Source of the DNA: Turbatrix aceti
Lineage: Eukaryota > Nematoda > Chromadorea > Rhabditida > Panagrolaimidae
Direction: 5' to 3'
DNA length: 64,000 nt
Assembly: GCA_963969345.1 (NCBI GenBank)
Contig: OZ017766.1
Coordinates: forward strand, 7,130,001 to 7,194,000
In this document: in pieces, positions 1-13,326 of the stretch
Layout: each line of letters begins with the position of its first letter
Position numbering within the stretch: the stretch's first letter is position 1
Position numbers and translations under genes: made by a program
The notes under the pieces: model-generated
The model's input: only the letters and a program-made list of their open reading frames with translations
Database searches by the model: none
Told to the model about the DNA's origin: nothing

Positions 1-240
1 AGAATAAAACATAAAAAGTATAAAAGTACGAAAAACACAAAATTTAGGTAAAAAATCCCATCAATGGGTCTCGGCACGATTTGTGCTCGCAAATAAGAAA
101 AGTGAAGAGTCTCGGCACGAAATTGTACCAGCAAACGAAAAAGAGTGAGTTTTTGGGGTCTTGGCACGATTTGTACCCGCAAACAAAAATGTGAGAAAGT
201 TTTGAGAGTCTTGGCACGATTTGTGGGGTATTGGTCATGA
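1..240. repeat. Tandem repeat with TCTCGGCACGA core, intronic
   Basis: Four degenerate units of roughly 50-57 bases, each containing tctcggcacgatttgt or tcttggcacgatttgt followed by ccgcaaac-like sequence. It lies in the intron of the RabGAP gene downstream of the exon ending at 275. The core resembles the repeats at 21.06-21.41 kb and 61.08-61.29 kb. Confidence 0.75.
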
Positions 241-274
241 AAAAAAAGTGCAATAACACAATTTTTCAACTTAC

Positions 275-3200
275 AATTCGCCCGCGAGCCTCGGCTCTTG
301 GTTTCTTCGAGATCCATTCGGATATCGACCATGCTACGCGTCAGCACCGGTCCGAGCTGCTTGGTCGGAACTTCTGGGGGCGCGTCGGGTGCTGGCGGAT
401 GGGGTAGAGCCATTCTGTCATTTTGTAGCTTTTTTAGGTTCTTCTGGAGCGCGTTCATGACGTAGTCGAAGCTGTAGCCAAAGTCCTTGGCGAGTTCGGT
501 CTGGATGAAGTCGAGGCACCGTTCCATCGGCAGTTTTCGGAGTTTTTCTGAAAAAAAAATTTTGTAAAAAATAATTGTATTCAAAAAACATTTTTTAATT
601 AAAAAAAATTCTAATTTTTCAAATTAAAATTAATTTTTTTTAATTTTTAAAATTAAAATTTATTTTTTTTTATTTTTTAAATTAAAATTTATTTTTTTTA
701 AATTTGTTAAAAAACTTTTTTTTTGTAAAAACTCACTCTGATGCAGATCCATGATGGTATAGCCCATGGCAATGAGTATGGAGTCACCGTAATATAGGAA
801 AACATCCCATATCCTCAGGGCGAGAGGAAAAGGCACGCGATCCAAAAAGCAGCCGAACCACCATTTGGTCAGGTAGGCGGGGACAACGCCTTCTTTTTCC
901 TAAAAATAAGAAAAGCTTCAGAAAACGCCTCGGGGAATCAAAAAACTTACAAAGTGATTTTTCAACCTCGGCAGGTACCGTTGAATGACCTTCTCGTAGT
1001 GTTCTTGAAACCTGTGGAGTTTGGGGAAACCCGGAGCGAACATGCCTGAAAATAGGGACAGGTAAGACAAAAAATGCTTGAAAAAAATAAAAGGCAAAAC
1101 TAAAAACATTTTTGCAAAAAAACTTTTTACCAATTTTTTTTTACTGAAACGCAAAAAAAAACAATATAAAGATTTTTTGGTTAAATGAAGGAAAAAAAAG
1201 AATTTTCGAATTCAAAAAACCGGCTCGAAAATATTTATGATTAAAAAAATTCTAAATTGTCAAATAAATTCTAAATTTTGAAAAAAATATCAAAAAAATT
1301 TTTTATTTAATATCAAAATATATTTGTTTTTTGGGGTTAAAAAATTTTCAGTTGTATTTTTGGTAAAAAATCATTTTTCCCCATAAAAATATTTTTTTTT
1401 ACAAAACTTGAAAAATGGATTTTATCAAAAAAATATTTATTTTATTTTATTTTTTTTGTATTGTAGATACAATTTTTTTCCAAACAACAATTTTTCCAAA
1501 AAAATAGCATTTACAAAATTTTATATTTTTTTTCGGAATAAAAAGCCTTACCATGCATGGTACACCTTCGATTGACCATGAGTGAGTGAAGGCACCAAAA
1601 CGAATCCTCCTCATCCATGTACATGAGGAAGAGGCCGGCAATCTGACTCATGCCCTGGCAGTAGCCAATTTCCGTATTGTACACCGCGTAGGCTGCGAGA
1701 ACCGAAAAAAGTGATTGTTGCTTGATCGAATACCTCCGACGAAAGACCAAATTATCCCGATACGTTCGATTGATGTCCAAATCAATTTGTCGGATGTCAG
1801 AAGAAACGAGTCTCGCTCGCATGAGCAATTCCTTGTACAGCTCGGGTTTTGCGGCTGCTTTCAGCTTTTCGACATCCAAAATTCTCTGCCAGACGAGCGC
1901 TCTCAACTTTTCTGGGACACCTTTCCAGATTCGTTCCGGTAATTTTTGTGGATGAACGTTTTTCCATTCTTCGAGCATTCCCAGCCATTTTCGTTCCCGT
2001 CTGAGTTCTTTTTTGATCCGATCCGCTTCTTTTTGTCTCCGATCTGCGATGACTTCGTCCGCGGTTTTGTGAACAAATCCGTAGCGATCTGTCGTCTGGT
2101 AGAGCTCAAAGTCTGGATTTTCCCAGGGATCGACATCTGCGTCGTCGGGGCCTTTGGAGTACTTTTCCACGATGAGTTCTCGTTCGAGGAGCTCCTGGTA
2201 GGCTTTTTCATCGTATTCGTCACCCGAAGTGCCGGCGGATTCGTCGTCATCTGCAAAAAAATTCGGTTAAAATAAGAAAATCGTAATCATATTTTATTTC
2301 TTTTTTTTTTCAATTTTTTTTTACTTTGATCGTCTTTTTTTTCAGAATTAAGAAAAACGGAAAAATTATCGTCAATGATTTTTTCAATTTTTGAACATGT
2401 TTTTTTTATTTTGAAACGCATTTTTTCAAAATTAAAAAAAATAAAAACGAAGTTTTTTTTCGTTTTTTTTTAGAATTTTACAAATTTTTAGGTTTTCAAA
2501 TTTCATTTTCACAAATAAAAAAAATGTGTAAAAAAAATTTGCACCTTTTTTATTTTAAAAATTTCTGAAACAAACTGTTTTCTAATTTTTTTCTGTTTTC
2601 TATTTCAATTTTTTTTTTTACAAATGTAGAATTTTTTTTAATTTTGAAAAAAAAAAGTTAAAAAATCGTAATAATTTTTTTAATTTTCCAAATTTTTTTA
2701 CATCATAATTTTTTTCTTTTTCTTCTCCCCTAAAGTGCTCCTAGTACGCGCGCAAAAAATTCTCTGTGTGTACCGTTAAAGCATCTCCGCCCATCCTGAT
2801 CACCATCGCCATCCGCCAAAAATTTGGGCAACTGAAGTCGATGCGATAGCTCATTGACCCGTTTTTTGATAGACGCAGCCCGCTTTGTACTCGGCGTATT
2901 CTGAACATCGGTTGTCGCTCTCTGACACCTCGCGCACGTTCCACAAGCCTCAGGGCACATTGACATGCCCATTTGATGCTGCTTGGATCTCAGTGGATCA
3001 GAGAGGGTCGCCGAGACCTGGGTTTTGACGCGAAGCGAGAGCTGTCTCACGAAGCCTCCTCCGTCTGCTGCCACTTCGCCAAGGCGTCGGGTAGACAAAT
3101 TTAGGGGTGGTTTTGAGTCGAGTCTATTTGATGAAAAATCTCGGGATTCTCCCAGCGGATGTTGATGATTCTGATGTTGATGTTGATTTTGATGTGTATC

Positions 3201-3497
3201 AGATTCCTGAGCCATGGTAGACGATATATTCCTTCTCAGATCATTTGCCAGATTTGCTACATTATTGAAACTTCGATTGAGCGATGAAAATCTCGAGATT
3301 CCCCTTCCGACGAGAAATTTTGCACTGCTTGCAATTTCTCCACCCAGGTGTGGACCAGCTTCGTCAGGTGAGGTTGTATCCCCGGTTATAGAAGGTACCC
3401 CCGAAGATGAGATACTCGACCTGTTGCAGGTCGAATTATCCTTTGTAGCACCCGCTCCGCCTCCCGAAGACGGGGCCGGGGCAACTGCGTGCGGCAT
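275..3497 (-). CDS. TBC-domain Rab GTPase-activating protein, USP6NL/RN-tre-like (3' end beyond window)
   Basis: This gene should stimulate GTP hydrolysis on Rab GTPases in endocytic or Golgi traffic. Exons on the minus strand are 3497-2774, 2250-1552, 1045-951, 899-737 and 547-275; phase is kept at all four junctions, and the last exon ends in a good donor, so coding continues left of the window. About 650 residues are visible. The first exon is a serine-rich, probably disordered leader. The second holds the family signature DPWENPDFELY followed by the TBC domain with both catalytic fingers: IDLDINR (arginine finger) and YCQGMSQ (glutamine finger). The WDVFLYYGDSILIAMGYTI segment closes the TBC fold. 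The order and wording of these motifs match USP6NL better than other TBC families. The start ATG at 3497 is chosen as the first in frame. An acceptor-like site near 3550 would permit an upstream exon, for example from the 10.4-11.6 kb exons, which end in the same phase. Confidence 0.88.
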
Positions 3498-6400
3498 TTT
3501 GGGTTTGGGCGTCGTTGTCACCTTCGTCGTCACCTTCGTCGTTGACTTTGTTGTAGCAGCAGCAAAAAAAAAGAGTAAGTAGGAAGCTGTACAACAGCCA
3601 AGGCGGAAGAAATGAAAAATTAATTAGCGTTGGTGCTGAGTCTGCCGACAGACACGGCACGGCGCACAGGTGTCGATGTCGATGTCGGTGTCTTGGCTCT
3701 TGGCTGCTGCGGCAGCGATGGAGGGAATCATGGACATGGAGAAGACTGGCTCGTTGCTTGCTTTGCTCTTTGAATTCTTGGCGAAGAAGAAGGAGGAGAG
3801 AAAAAAAATGTGAGAAAAAAGTTGATGTGGTGAGAAAAAAACTGGAAAAGAGTCAAGAAGTCAATTAGCCGAGCATTCAAGCAAGCGCTGAAAGAAATCT
3901 ATCTTCTCGCTGGGATATTCTTCTTCCGTATTTACACGGCCCGTAGTCCCCGTAGCCCTCGATGGTCGTGTGTGGCATGCGAAAAAAAAAAGATTGAGAA
4001 AGATCTTTTCATCAACGCCCGACAACGCCGGTAGGTGTTCTGTTCTGTTCTGCTGACCGGAAAGAGTGCAAAGCGCGGCACGGCACCTATCAACCAATTT
4101 TCGGGGAAAGAAAGGCGCGCATTTTTCCCCAAAAAAATCTACAAAACGGGAAAAATCGTCCCGCATCTTCAAAAAAAAATTATTTTTTGAATTTTTAACT
4201 TTTCATTGCATTTTTTTTAAATTTTAGAAAAAAAATAACAGAAACCATTTTTCAAAATTTAAAAGATAACTAATTTTTTTCGAAATTTCCTAAAAACAAA
4301 AAATGTAAAAATATTCCATTTCGCGATTTTTTACGGTTTTGACGCCAAAATTTTGACCCCAAAAAAATTAAAACCGTAAAAAATCGTCAACGTGTCCTAA
4401 AACGAAAAAAACTGTTTCTTCACAAAATTTCGAATTTTTCAACTATTCGGTTATTTTTAGCCAATTTGCGCTTTTTGGACCGATTTTACGCGTTCCACGA
4501 CACATTTAGACCCCCGGGCACACCTTACGCTCCCTATCAGCTATCAGCAAGCTTTTATATTTATCTATATTTTTTTTAAATGAGTCATGGGTCAGTGCGG
4601 CGCCCGTGGGAAGGAAGGAAGCAACAGCATCATCAGCATCAGCAACAGGGGGGGGGGGAAACAACCAACATCAACGCGCTTGTCCTGTCTTGTCTCGCCC
4701 GAGGAGAAAAAAAAAAGAAAAGAAAAAAACATGTCCGACCTCAGCTGTCAGCTTGACACCTATCAATGAGCCCCCGATCATTCCCTCTCCCCCCAGGCAG
4801 GCAAGAAGGCAAGCACAGAGACTAACTTGCTTTTTTTTTTGGTCAAAAAGGATGCTAACTAAGAAACAACAAAAAAACCGGAAAAAGGGCTTCAAAGGCG
4901 CTAAAAAAAACAAATTTCTGCAGAAAACGTGCCAAATTTTTTTTTCGTTTACCAAAACAGGCACCAGAATCCACGCCATTCCATTCTATTCCAAGACAGA
5001 GTAAAATTTATCTATCCATTGTTTCTCGGCTCAAAGCTGAATTTTTAATTCTACGCAGGTCACGTTCATTCATTTTCCTGTGACAAGCGTCATACAGGGA
5101 AAAAAAAGACGACGACGACGACGACGACGACGGCAACGGTGTCCGAGAAAAATTAAAGAAAAAGAAGATGAAGGGATATTCGGCAGCTGTGTGAGCCGTA
5201 TAAATAAAAAATAAATATGTAAACCCCGCTCGCTCACTCGCGCGCCATTCCATTCCATCTTATCCCATCCCCATCCATTCACCGGGATTATCAAGCTGAC
5301 AAATCCGTCCGGAGGGCCTTTGATTAATGTCCTCGCAGCTTCTTATAAGCATCCCAGCTCGTCGGAGGCCGAAAAAAAATCCGTCACGCACGTACTCAGG
5401 AAATTACAGAAGTCTGTCTCCAGGCGATCTTGGCTGGTTGAATCTGCTAATGTCCACCAACAGACGAAAAATAAAACAAATACATATACATTTTTTTTTC
5501 TAATTAAGATTCAACGCAAATGGACAAAGAAGAAGAAAAATATTTAGGAACAAAAACAGAACACAGACGACTTCGTTGGCAGTCCAGTCAACCAACGCGT
5601 CTTCTCGTTCGTTCGTTTTTCTCGTTCACTGCAGTTATCTGGTTAGTTAGCAACCGGTCAGCTAACAACAACAACGAAACAAAGATGCCACTACCAACAA
5701 TAACAACTAAATACACGACGACCAGGATGGCATGCATGTTTTGTCTTTAGCAACATCTTTATGCCGTCAGTGTCGTCTAGTTGCCTAACATAAGACCCAG
5801 AGGAGGATTTGCACACACACACACACACACACCTCCGCCCCCCCCTTCCCACATACTCCAAAAAAATTGAAACGAAAGCAGATGGCTCCGCTACATGCAA
5901 AGTTCTTATTCTTGGAGGAGTAAAAAAAAAATAAATATAACGTTTTCGCCCAAAAAAAACAGAATTTGACAGGGGTATCCGACTGAAACGTGCGTTTTTG
6001 ACACGCGTCGTCTTTTTTTTTCGCCCGACTGGTCTTTTTTTAGTCCCGTAACCGTTAAAAATAACTCAAAATAAATATTTTTTTACGCCAGCGAAATTTT
6101 TTTTGTTATCAAAAATAATTTTTTGTTGCTGTTCAATTTAATTTCCTGGTCAATTGGAACGTGTTCCAACAAAAAAAAACTATTCTAGGATAATAATAAC
6201 GTACAGCGTCTGAGAATTCCCTAATTGCGTCTCAGAATGGCGTCAGAGATACCTCGACCGACCGACCGACGCTTCTTGTTTCCTCCGACAAAGAAAAAAC
6301 AAGAAACAAGAAACATAAAACAACAACCAAAGAACAGGGGAAAATTATCTAGTAACAAAGTTTTCATTTCCCGTGTGAGCGAATAAAGCGGCAATCCCCT

Positions 6401-6509
6401 GTCCCGTCAAGGAAGGAGACCAGTCACCTGGCTGAGTGAGTCAGCGTTTTTTTTCCCCCTATTTGAAGCCAATTCACCATCCTAGCGGTGACAACATGCA
6501 CATTTTGGT

Positions 6510-6564
6510 GGATATAACAAAACGACTCCCCCAAAGTTGTTAGTAGAGTCGTTTTGTTATATCC
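6510..6564. repeat. Perfect 19-bp-arm hairpin
   Basis: ggatataacaaaacgactc at 6510-6528 is exactly reverse-complemented at 6546-6564, with a 17-base loop. A second perfect 13-bp hairpin follows at 6603-6639 (gactgccatcaaa / tttgatggcagtc). No flanking coding sequence explains either. They could be small foldback remnants or structured RNA; nothing shows transcription. Confidence 0.8.
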
Positions 6565-7179
6565 TATCCTGTTATCCTTCGGCCCTGCGGCATTGGGGTA
6601 TAGACTGCCATCAAATATACTATATGTTTGATGGCAGTCCAGTCAGTAGTCGAAATATTATATATAAAAGCACCACGACAGAATGCAACCAATTTGTGGA
6701 ATACGTAAGTACGCGCGCGCGCGTATATACGAGCGCCACTTGCTCGTAGCCCCAAAAGAATATGAATATCCACGTAAACAAGCAAGGTTCAACGCTCCCG
6801 GCTGGTCTGGCTTCTTTTTTTTTGGGGGGGACAGGAGCTTGGGGTTCGTTCCTGTCCCCCCCCCCCCAAAAAAGGGGGGAAATGGCGATTGAGTTGCGCT
6901 GGACTGCTGCTTCTCGGCTTACATGTGATATCAGAGCCAGCAGACAAGAGCAACTACCTGTCGTCTTTTTTTCGAGGACGCATCCGGGTGTTTTCACGCA
7001 AAAAAGGACACTGTTTGCCAGGATTTGACCCAGCTAACATTTTTTTTCAATCAAAGCCCTGTCTGCCTGGGTGAGTGCAAAGTGGGCGTTGTCGCCTAAC
7101 AACAACCTCAAAACACATCCCAAATTCCTGCCTAGCCTCTAAACGGTTTCAACCAGAGTTGTTCGATTCGACAATTTTC

Positions 7180-7680
7180 AGCGCTCGCTCTGCTCGCGCT
7201 CTTTGAGCAATTCAATTTTCCGTGCTCGCTCTGCTCATGCTCTTTGAGTTCCTAAAATTTTCGCGCTCGCTCCGCTCGCGCTCTTTTATTCTCGGATCCT
7301 CTGCTCTCGCTCTGCTCACGCTCGTGAGTTGAGCAAGAGCGAGCAATGAGCGAACATGGCTCACACAAAAAAAGTGAATTTTGAGTCACAAATTCAGTCC
7401 CTAGCGAAAAGAAAGACCGTATACTCCTTGGAGATACCCCCAACATCGTGTTTTTGGTTGAAATTACCAGTATTTTAGTATTTGTAGCACTAAATTTATA
7501 GTGAGCAGTGCTCATTTGAAAAATTTCTCGCGCTCGCTCTGCTCGCGCTCTTTGAGCAATTCAATTTTCCGTGCTCGCTCTGCTCATGCTCATTGAGCAC
7601 TCCAATTTTTCGCGCTCGCTCCGCTCGCGCTCGTGAGCTGAGCAGGAGCGAGCAGTGAGCAGGAGCAATTTGGTGAGCAT
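7180..7680. repeat. Tandem repeat of GCGCTCGCTCTGCTCGCGCTC units
   Basis: Repeated units of about 40 bases built from gctcgctctgctcgcgctc plus tttgagcaattcaatttt. They occur in two blocks (7180-7350 and 7520-7680) separated by about 170 bases of unrelated sequence. The second block ends in gagcagtgagcaggagcaa-type inverse units, so part of the array is inverted relative to the rest. Confidence 0.75.
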
Positions 7681-10039
7681 CGAACAACTCTGGTTTCAAC
7701 CCGTTCCAAACAAACAAACAAGACAAATTTCTAAATTTAGAACATGCACGTTTTTTTTGACCGTCCTCCGTTTTCCAAAAAAAAAATATTCGGCTTACGT
7801 ATCCCAAAAAAAAGAAACGCCTGACGTCAAACTATAGAAATTCCGAGATCCAGTAATAAAAATTATATCGACAATAATAAATATAGGACCCAGATGCCGT
7901 AAAAAATGGGGAATTAAAAAGTTCCGGCACTCGTTCATTTTCTGGCAAAAATTGAGTACTCGGCGGCAAACTCGGCAAATTGGACGACGACGTCAGTCAG
8001 CTGCGTGATGAACAACTAACTCGTCAAGTGGGAAAGTTAGGCAGCCGAAGACAAAAAAAACGGGATCAAAGGGCGAAAGAAAAAAGCAGAAAAAGAAGAA
8101 GCAAAAAAAGTTGCCATAGTTGGAAGTCATTAAACTTGCACGGCACAGAAACTCTTCAAATCCTCCTTCTTAAAAATGTTGCAAGTTGCAAAAAAAATGC
8201 GAAAACGCGATTGTTTTGGACAATCACAATCGCGGCGCTATGAATCCCAAAACATGGGAAACAGAAAACTCCCCCCCCCCCCCCCCACCAGCCCAGAATC
8301 CATTTCAAAGCTCCCTTCGCCCCCAAAACTTACTTCGCGCCGACGATGTCGAACCCTTTGAACGACCATTGACCATCGATGGTCTCGAGACGAATTTTTT
8401 CTTCACAGAATGACTCATTCAGAAGTTTTTGAACATTCGCGCCGAGAGTAGAAAGTAGAAAGTAAAGTCCGGATCCAAAATCAATTCAATTCACTTCACT
8501 TCACTTCGATTGCGCACCTGTACACCTGCCTGCTTTCACCGCCGCAGACGCGCGCGAAATTTACACACACAAACGCGCGTGCCGAAATAATCTCAACTCA
8601 ACGCTATTCATTCAATTCTTTCTTCTTTTTTTTTCCAATTATTATTATGCAGGTAGTGCGCAAAAAAAAAAATAAAGCCGGTGTTAGATAACACTCTGCC
8701 GTCAAATGGCAACAACAGCAGGTGCGGACTCGCGCGGGGTCTGTATATATTCTCATGAGCGAACGAGCGGGCAAATTAAATTCCTTCCTCTTCGTTAACA
8801 AAGGTGAAGAGTATGTATACGAAAGATGAGAAAGTCTTCGAAGAAGCCAGAAAGGTGTTGTCGTGCCGTCGAGCGCGACATCACCTGTCTACGACCGATC
8901 CAGACGTAAACAACTATCGTTGAACTTTGAAACGTTGAAACATTGAAAAAAAGCTACACAACATGTCATACATCATATCACCTGATAAAGGTGTTTTCAC
9001 ACATGTTCGGAGAACACGAACATTATTTTATTTAATAATGGCAGGAATGAGTTTGGTTCTTGTCGCGACAGTTGCTGATGACGTTTGAGGCCAGAGGTCG
9101 TCTGTGAAAAAAAATTGGATTTTACCCCAAAAAAATATGTATAGTAATTTTTTTGTTGGTCTAAAATGCAAAAACAAGGCCACTGATGCCATTGATGCCC
9201 GTGCCGGTGGCACCACTCAAAAAAATGCCTCATCTCCTGTTTTGTTTTGTTTCGCGTTTTGCTTTTCACGGCGTTGACGTCGTGGTTGCTGCAGGGATTA
9301 GCACATTCATTCAATCTGTTATGTTGCTTAACAGGCTTCTTCTTCGTCTTCTTCTTCGCGAAAGGCACTTTTGTCTGGCAAAAAAAAATTTTTTTTGACT
9401 TCAAAAAATTTTTTTTTTCTTTTTTTGATGCGCGCATTCCCAACCGAATTAAAATTAGAATTAGAATTAGGAAACAGACAGACCTATTATAAGCTCGATA
9501 ATACCACCGAGAACCCTTACATGCAGTGTCACAAAAATTTTCTTTTGTCATAAAATGCTACGGTGTCAAATAAGTCTCCCAGATCAAAAATCACACCACA
9601 AAATATTCAAAGAAGAACAATGAAAAAAGTGTGCCATTTATCCTATATTTAGTATGTCACTCGTGAGAAAATCTGCCTTCTGCCCTTTTGGGGTTGGGGG
9701 ATTACACAGTCCACAGTCGTTGCCGTCGACGGCGGTGTCGCTCGTTTGCTCGCGTGTGCGCGCGTACTCCTTTGTTCAAACTTCATTTGGATGCCATTCA
9801 TCCGATTAATGTCAAAAAAAAAATTACATAATATTCGCTAACAAATTGAAATTCGACCGACCAAAACCGTAAATTATATCCTGGATAAAAAAACAGACAC
9901 ACGCAACCACAAATGCAACCGCGAAGGCAGTCTGTTTTTTTTTATATATTTTTAGTAGTTTTTTGGCACGAAAAGTTCTGCAAATGTTGGTAAACAAACT
10001 CCTACAACGAAAATTGGAAATTGGTACCGTAATCAGTTC

Positions 10040-10880
10040 ATAGAATGGATCCAGCAGCGAAAACCATATCGTAATCACGCTCAAAGACTCCCGGAACGAA
10101 ATTTCTATCGCGTAAACTCCCGCAACGAAAAAAAATTGTACAACAGTATCAGTACGTGTTTTTTTTATTGAAAAAAACAGCTCGTTGCTAAATCTGACCT
10201 CATAGACTAGGCCGAAACAGCAAAAAAAACAGATACAAAAACAAGTTACGCTAACAAGAAGAACAAAAAAAAAGGCAAAGAAAGAAAGAAAGAATCTGTT
10301 CTCCACCGACGGTTATGGCAAAAAAATCGCTGAACAACAAACATGTGCCTACCTTAACACAAGGGGCAAGCTGTGGATTAGCAAGATGAGCAGCAGTAAT
10401 GGCGCAACCAACAAACACAACGGCTTCTATCGTAGCATCTCTCTCGACAACATACGTCTTATCGGATTTGCGGGAAAAAAACGACGGGACGGTCATCATC
10501 CGTCCATGGACGGACATGGACGTGGACGACCCTAAACAGAAATCAAAACAGGCAAAAGCCCGTGTTTATCTCTTTCTACGCTTTCCCGAGTGCCATGTCA
10601 CCGTCGGCACAAAATCCAGACATCAAAAATGGCTGCTTTTATCCTGACAGTACTTTAGACAATCCATAAATTCAAAAAAACTAGAAAAAACAACAAAGCG
10701 CATCCCGAAACGAAATTCGATTCACAAAAAAACAAGATTTGTACCGTATATAGGTAAGTAAGCTCCCGAAACGAAAATTTCTACTACATTGAGTTTACAG
10801 ATTCCCGCAGCGAAAATCGTGACACATATCGTAATCTCCTCCCGCAACGAAAATTTCTATCGTAAACTCCCGCAACGAAA
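10040..10880. repeat. Dispersed CCCGCAACGAAAAT repeats, first cluster
   Basis: Interspersed copies of taaactcccgcaacgaaaat-like sequence occur at 10040-10140 and 10755-10880, with related copies at 12350-12560 and one near 22400-22460. They sit in presumed intron or flank sequence. The aacgaaaat tail is shared with the TCTCGnnACGA family. Confidence 0.6.
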
Positions 10881-11594
10881 TTTGTCAAACGCCGAAAACT
10901 CACCAGTTTCATCAAAAAGATCATGAATACCACTCGTAACATGTTGACTGATTTTCCTAAGATGATCCGATACTTTTCGATTCGGGCTTTGCAGACTCGG
11001 TGAAAGTCTGTGGAGTTGATCATCGATGCCGGATACCGACGAATGTGGATTATGACTGAACTTTCGTAGCACTCCAACCGACGCTTTCATGATCCTCGAC
11101 GAGTGGTCCTGAAGCGATTGTCGCTGAAATCCAGTCCTAGGCCCAAAAGACGAGGTAGGGGTGACGCGAATCTTCTTATCAGCCGTCGCCGCCGTCGTCT
11201 TTGTGGTTGTGCCCAACCGACTGACGGTGCCGGAGGGGGCTTCGTTGTTGTTGCTTGTCGTCGACGACGTCCTGGAGGATAAAGATGCAACGGGCGAGAG
11301 TTGCTGCTGCTGCTGCTGACACTCGTGACTATAGCTACGACCGTAATCGTGTCCACCGAATGTGAGTGTTGCTTCTTCCCTATTTCTTGTTGAGTAATAA
11401 GAAGAAGAAGAAGAAGACGAGGAGGAGGAGGGGCAACTGCGATGCCACGCCGGTCTGCTGCCGGGACGAAACCGACCGCGTCGTGGACAACCCTCGCTGC
11501 GATGGCGAGTCAGTGCTGGCTTCTTCTCTGTCGTTGCCGCCGCCGCCGCCGTCATCGCCGTTGTTGGTGGTGGTGGTGGTTGTGGATGGGGCAT
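10353..11594 (-). CDS. Unrecognised low-complexity protein (two exons seen)
   Basis: Two exons on the minus strand are supported: 11594-10904, then 10531-10353, joined in phase 1 by a GTGAGT donor and a TTTAG acceptor; the second ends in a phase-0 GTAGGC donor. The first exon starts at an ATG with a proline-rich head and continues through serine, threonine and glutamine-rich stretches (a run of Ser at about residues 55-65, QQQQQQ further on). It ends in a more ordered segment containing VGVLRKFSHNP and SDHLRKISQHV. The second exon encodes KTYVVERDATIEAVVFVG. No domain is recognised. An in-frame acceptor at about 11634 (TTCAG) leaves open that this continues from the exons at 13-16 kb, and phase would also allow splicing to the RabGAP first exon. 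Terminal exons were not found. Confidence 0.5.
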
Positions 11595-12349
11595 GGCGCG
11601 CGCGCGCGCTGAACACGTCTCGCAATTAGTAGCACCTGAATGAAGGTCGACGGGGACACTCGGCAGCTAACACGCTAGTTTTTTACAAAAAAAAACAGCT
11701 AAAACTATCTCAAATGGTTTTTTTTTTCAAAATGGCACTTTGCGCGTGGCTCATGTCGCTCAATGCGACTTAATCCGGTGCGCAAGAGTCAACCAACGGC
11801 AACGGTGCAGGTTGACGTACGTCTACGCCGTGCCGTTGCCGCCAACCAAACCAGGCCATTCGATACGCTACTACACTAACTTATAAACAGTCAGTCGGGG
11901 TCGGTCTCCTAATGAACAATGCACGCTGGCAGCCACCAGTGCTGTGCCATAACGGGCAACATCAAAAAAAAAGAAAAACCGTACTCTGTCATCTATGTAC
12001 GTACGTCGTCGTCGTAGACTACAAAATGTGGTAGACACGCACGTTACATTACGTTTCGGCCTAACCGAACTTGGCACAGCACATTTTACCTACTATTTCT
12101 ACTACTGCCACCACCACTACCGGGAGGCCACGTCAACTCTGCCCGGTGAAATGAAATCAACTAACTCGGCCAGTCCGCCCTGTCATAATTCATCGAGTCA
12201 CTCAAAGCTGTTAATTGCGACACTCGCACGTCGGAAAGACCCCGTATACGGATTAACGGCAATTAACAAAACGTTTTCACCGCCGAACGGTATGTAGCTG
12301 CAAAAAAACCATCCTCTGTAGGCTCCAAAGTGCAGTATTCCACGTTTTC

Positions 12350-12560
12350 CACCGTAAACGGTCGCCCACAACGAAAATCGCTACCGCAATCAATTCGCAG
12401 AATCCCGCAACGAAAATCGTATTATAACTATTCCGTTTTTTTCAAAACCTAAAAAGTGTACTATTTTTCCAGTTTTCCACCGTAAACAGGTCAGCATACT
12501 CTCACAACGAAAACTGTTACCCCCACAATCATGAGTTCTCAGAAGTCCCGCAACGAAAAT
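12350..12560. repeat. CCCGCAACGAAAAT repeat cluster
   Basis: Three or four units of cgcaacgaaaatc spaced by 60-90 bases, separated by ttttccaccgtaaac. Same family as at 10.0-10.9 kb. Confidence 0.6.
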
Positions 12561-12652
12561 CATTTCATAATCACTTTTTTTCGTCAATTTTTCATCTTTT
12601 GCATGCTTTATGCTCCCAAAACCATCGACTATCGTTAAAATACATATTTTTT

Positions 12653-12725
12653 TCATGCTCCTTGCAACGCGGACTCGCGTAGCGTGCACCAAATGATCAC
12701 AAGTTGTCGCACATCCACATACATC
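12653..12725 (-). CDS. Possible terminal exon of the 13-16 kb gene
   Basis: A good acceptor (TTTCCCAG) before 12725 opens a short frame, MYVDVRQLVIIWC onward, that stops at 12653. It is phase-compatible with a donor at 13327. There is no homology support, so this is a weak guess. Confidence 0.2.
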
Positions 12726-13326
12726 CTGGGAAACAAAAAAGGGACATGCAGAATTAAAAATGACCCAAAAATAAAACTTGTGCCCTTTCATCCTTTTTTT
12801 CCTTCCTAAAGTGCAAGAGAGGGATGAAATTAAGAAATTCCACACTCCTGACACCCTCATTTCCTTCCCTCGATAAATTTTTTATCTCACGACGAAAAAA
12901 AAAGAAAATGCAAACAAAACCCACGATTTTGCGCGTTTTCGAGAAAAAAAATTATCCAAGAAAAAAAATATGACCGCGAAAATCCAAAAAGAAAAATTTT
13001 CGCGATAAAATTTAAAGAAAAAATTTATATTTAAAAAAAAAATCTACGATTTTGGCGAAAAAATTCAAAAAAAATTTTTTATGAATTTTCAAAAAAAAAT
13101 CTGCAACAAAGAAACCGAAATTTTTTTTTATAAAAAATTTTGCACACAAAAATAAAATTTTGGTTCTCAATTCGATAAAAATAATTTATTAAAATTGGAT
13201 TTAAAAAAACGATCAAAAACATTTTCTAGAAACAAAAGTCATATTTGACGTTAAAAAAATTCTCTCAAAACTTTTTATCGACGAAAAAAGTAAAAAAAAT
13301 AAAATAAAAAAATGCAAACAAAAAAC

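Larger units (their letters stand above)
3498..10352. other. Gene-poor flank between the RabGAP and the 10.4 kb exons
   Basis: No exon here could be supported. The sequence holds A/T runs, a GAC microsatellite near 5108-5131, a CA run near 5812-5832, poly-G near 4650, poly-C near 8271-8286, several perfect hairpins (listed separately) and a GC-rich tandem repeat at 7180-7680. Short open frames show low-complexity translations without domains. The first kilobase would carry the RabGAP promoter, or an intron if that gene has exons further upstream. Confidence 0.5.

Noticed and set aside
5108..5131. GAC/CGA trinucleotide run as a coding signal
   Set aside because: Simple microsatellite in a non-coding flank; the open frames around it have no further support.
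12390..12860. 156-codon minus-strand frame
   Set aside because: Runs through the CCCGCAACGAAAAT repeats and an apparent splice acceptor; only a short segment at 12653-12725 could be an exon, listed with low confidence.
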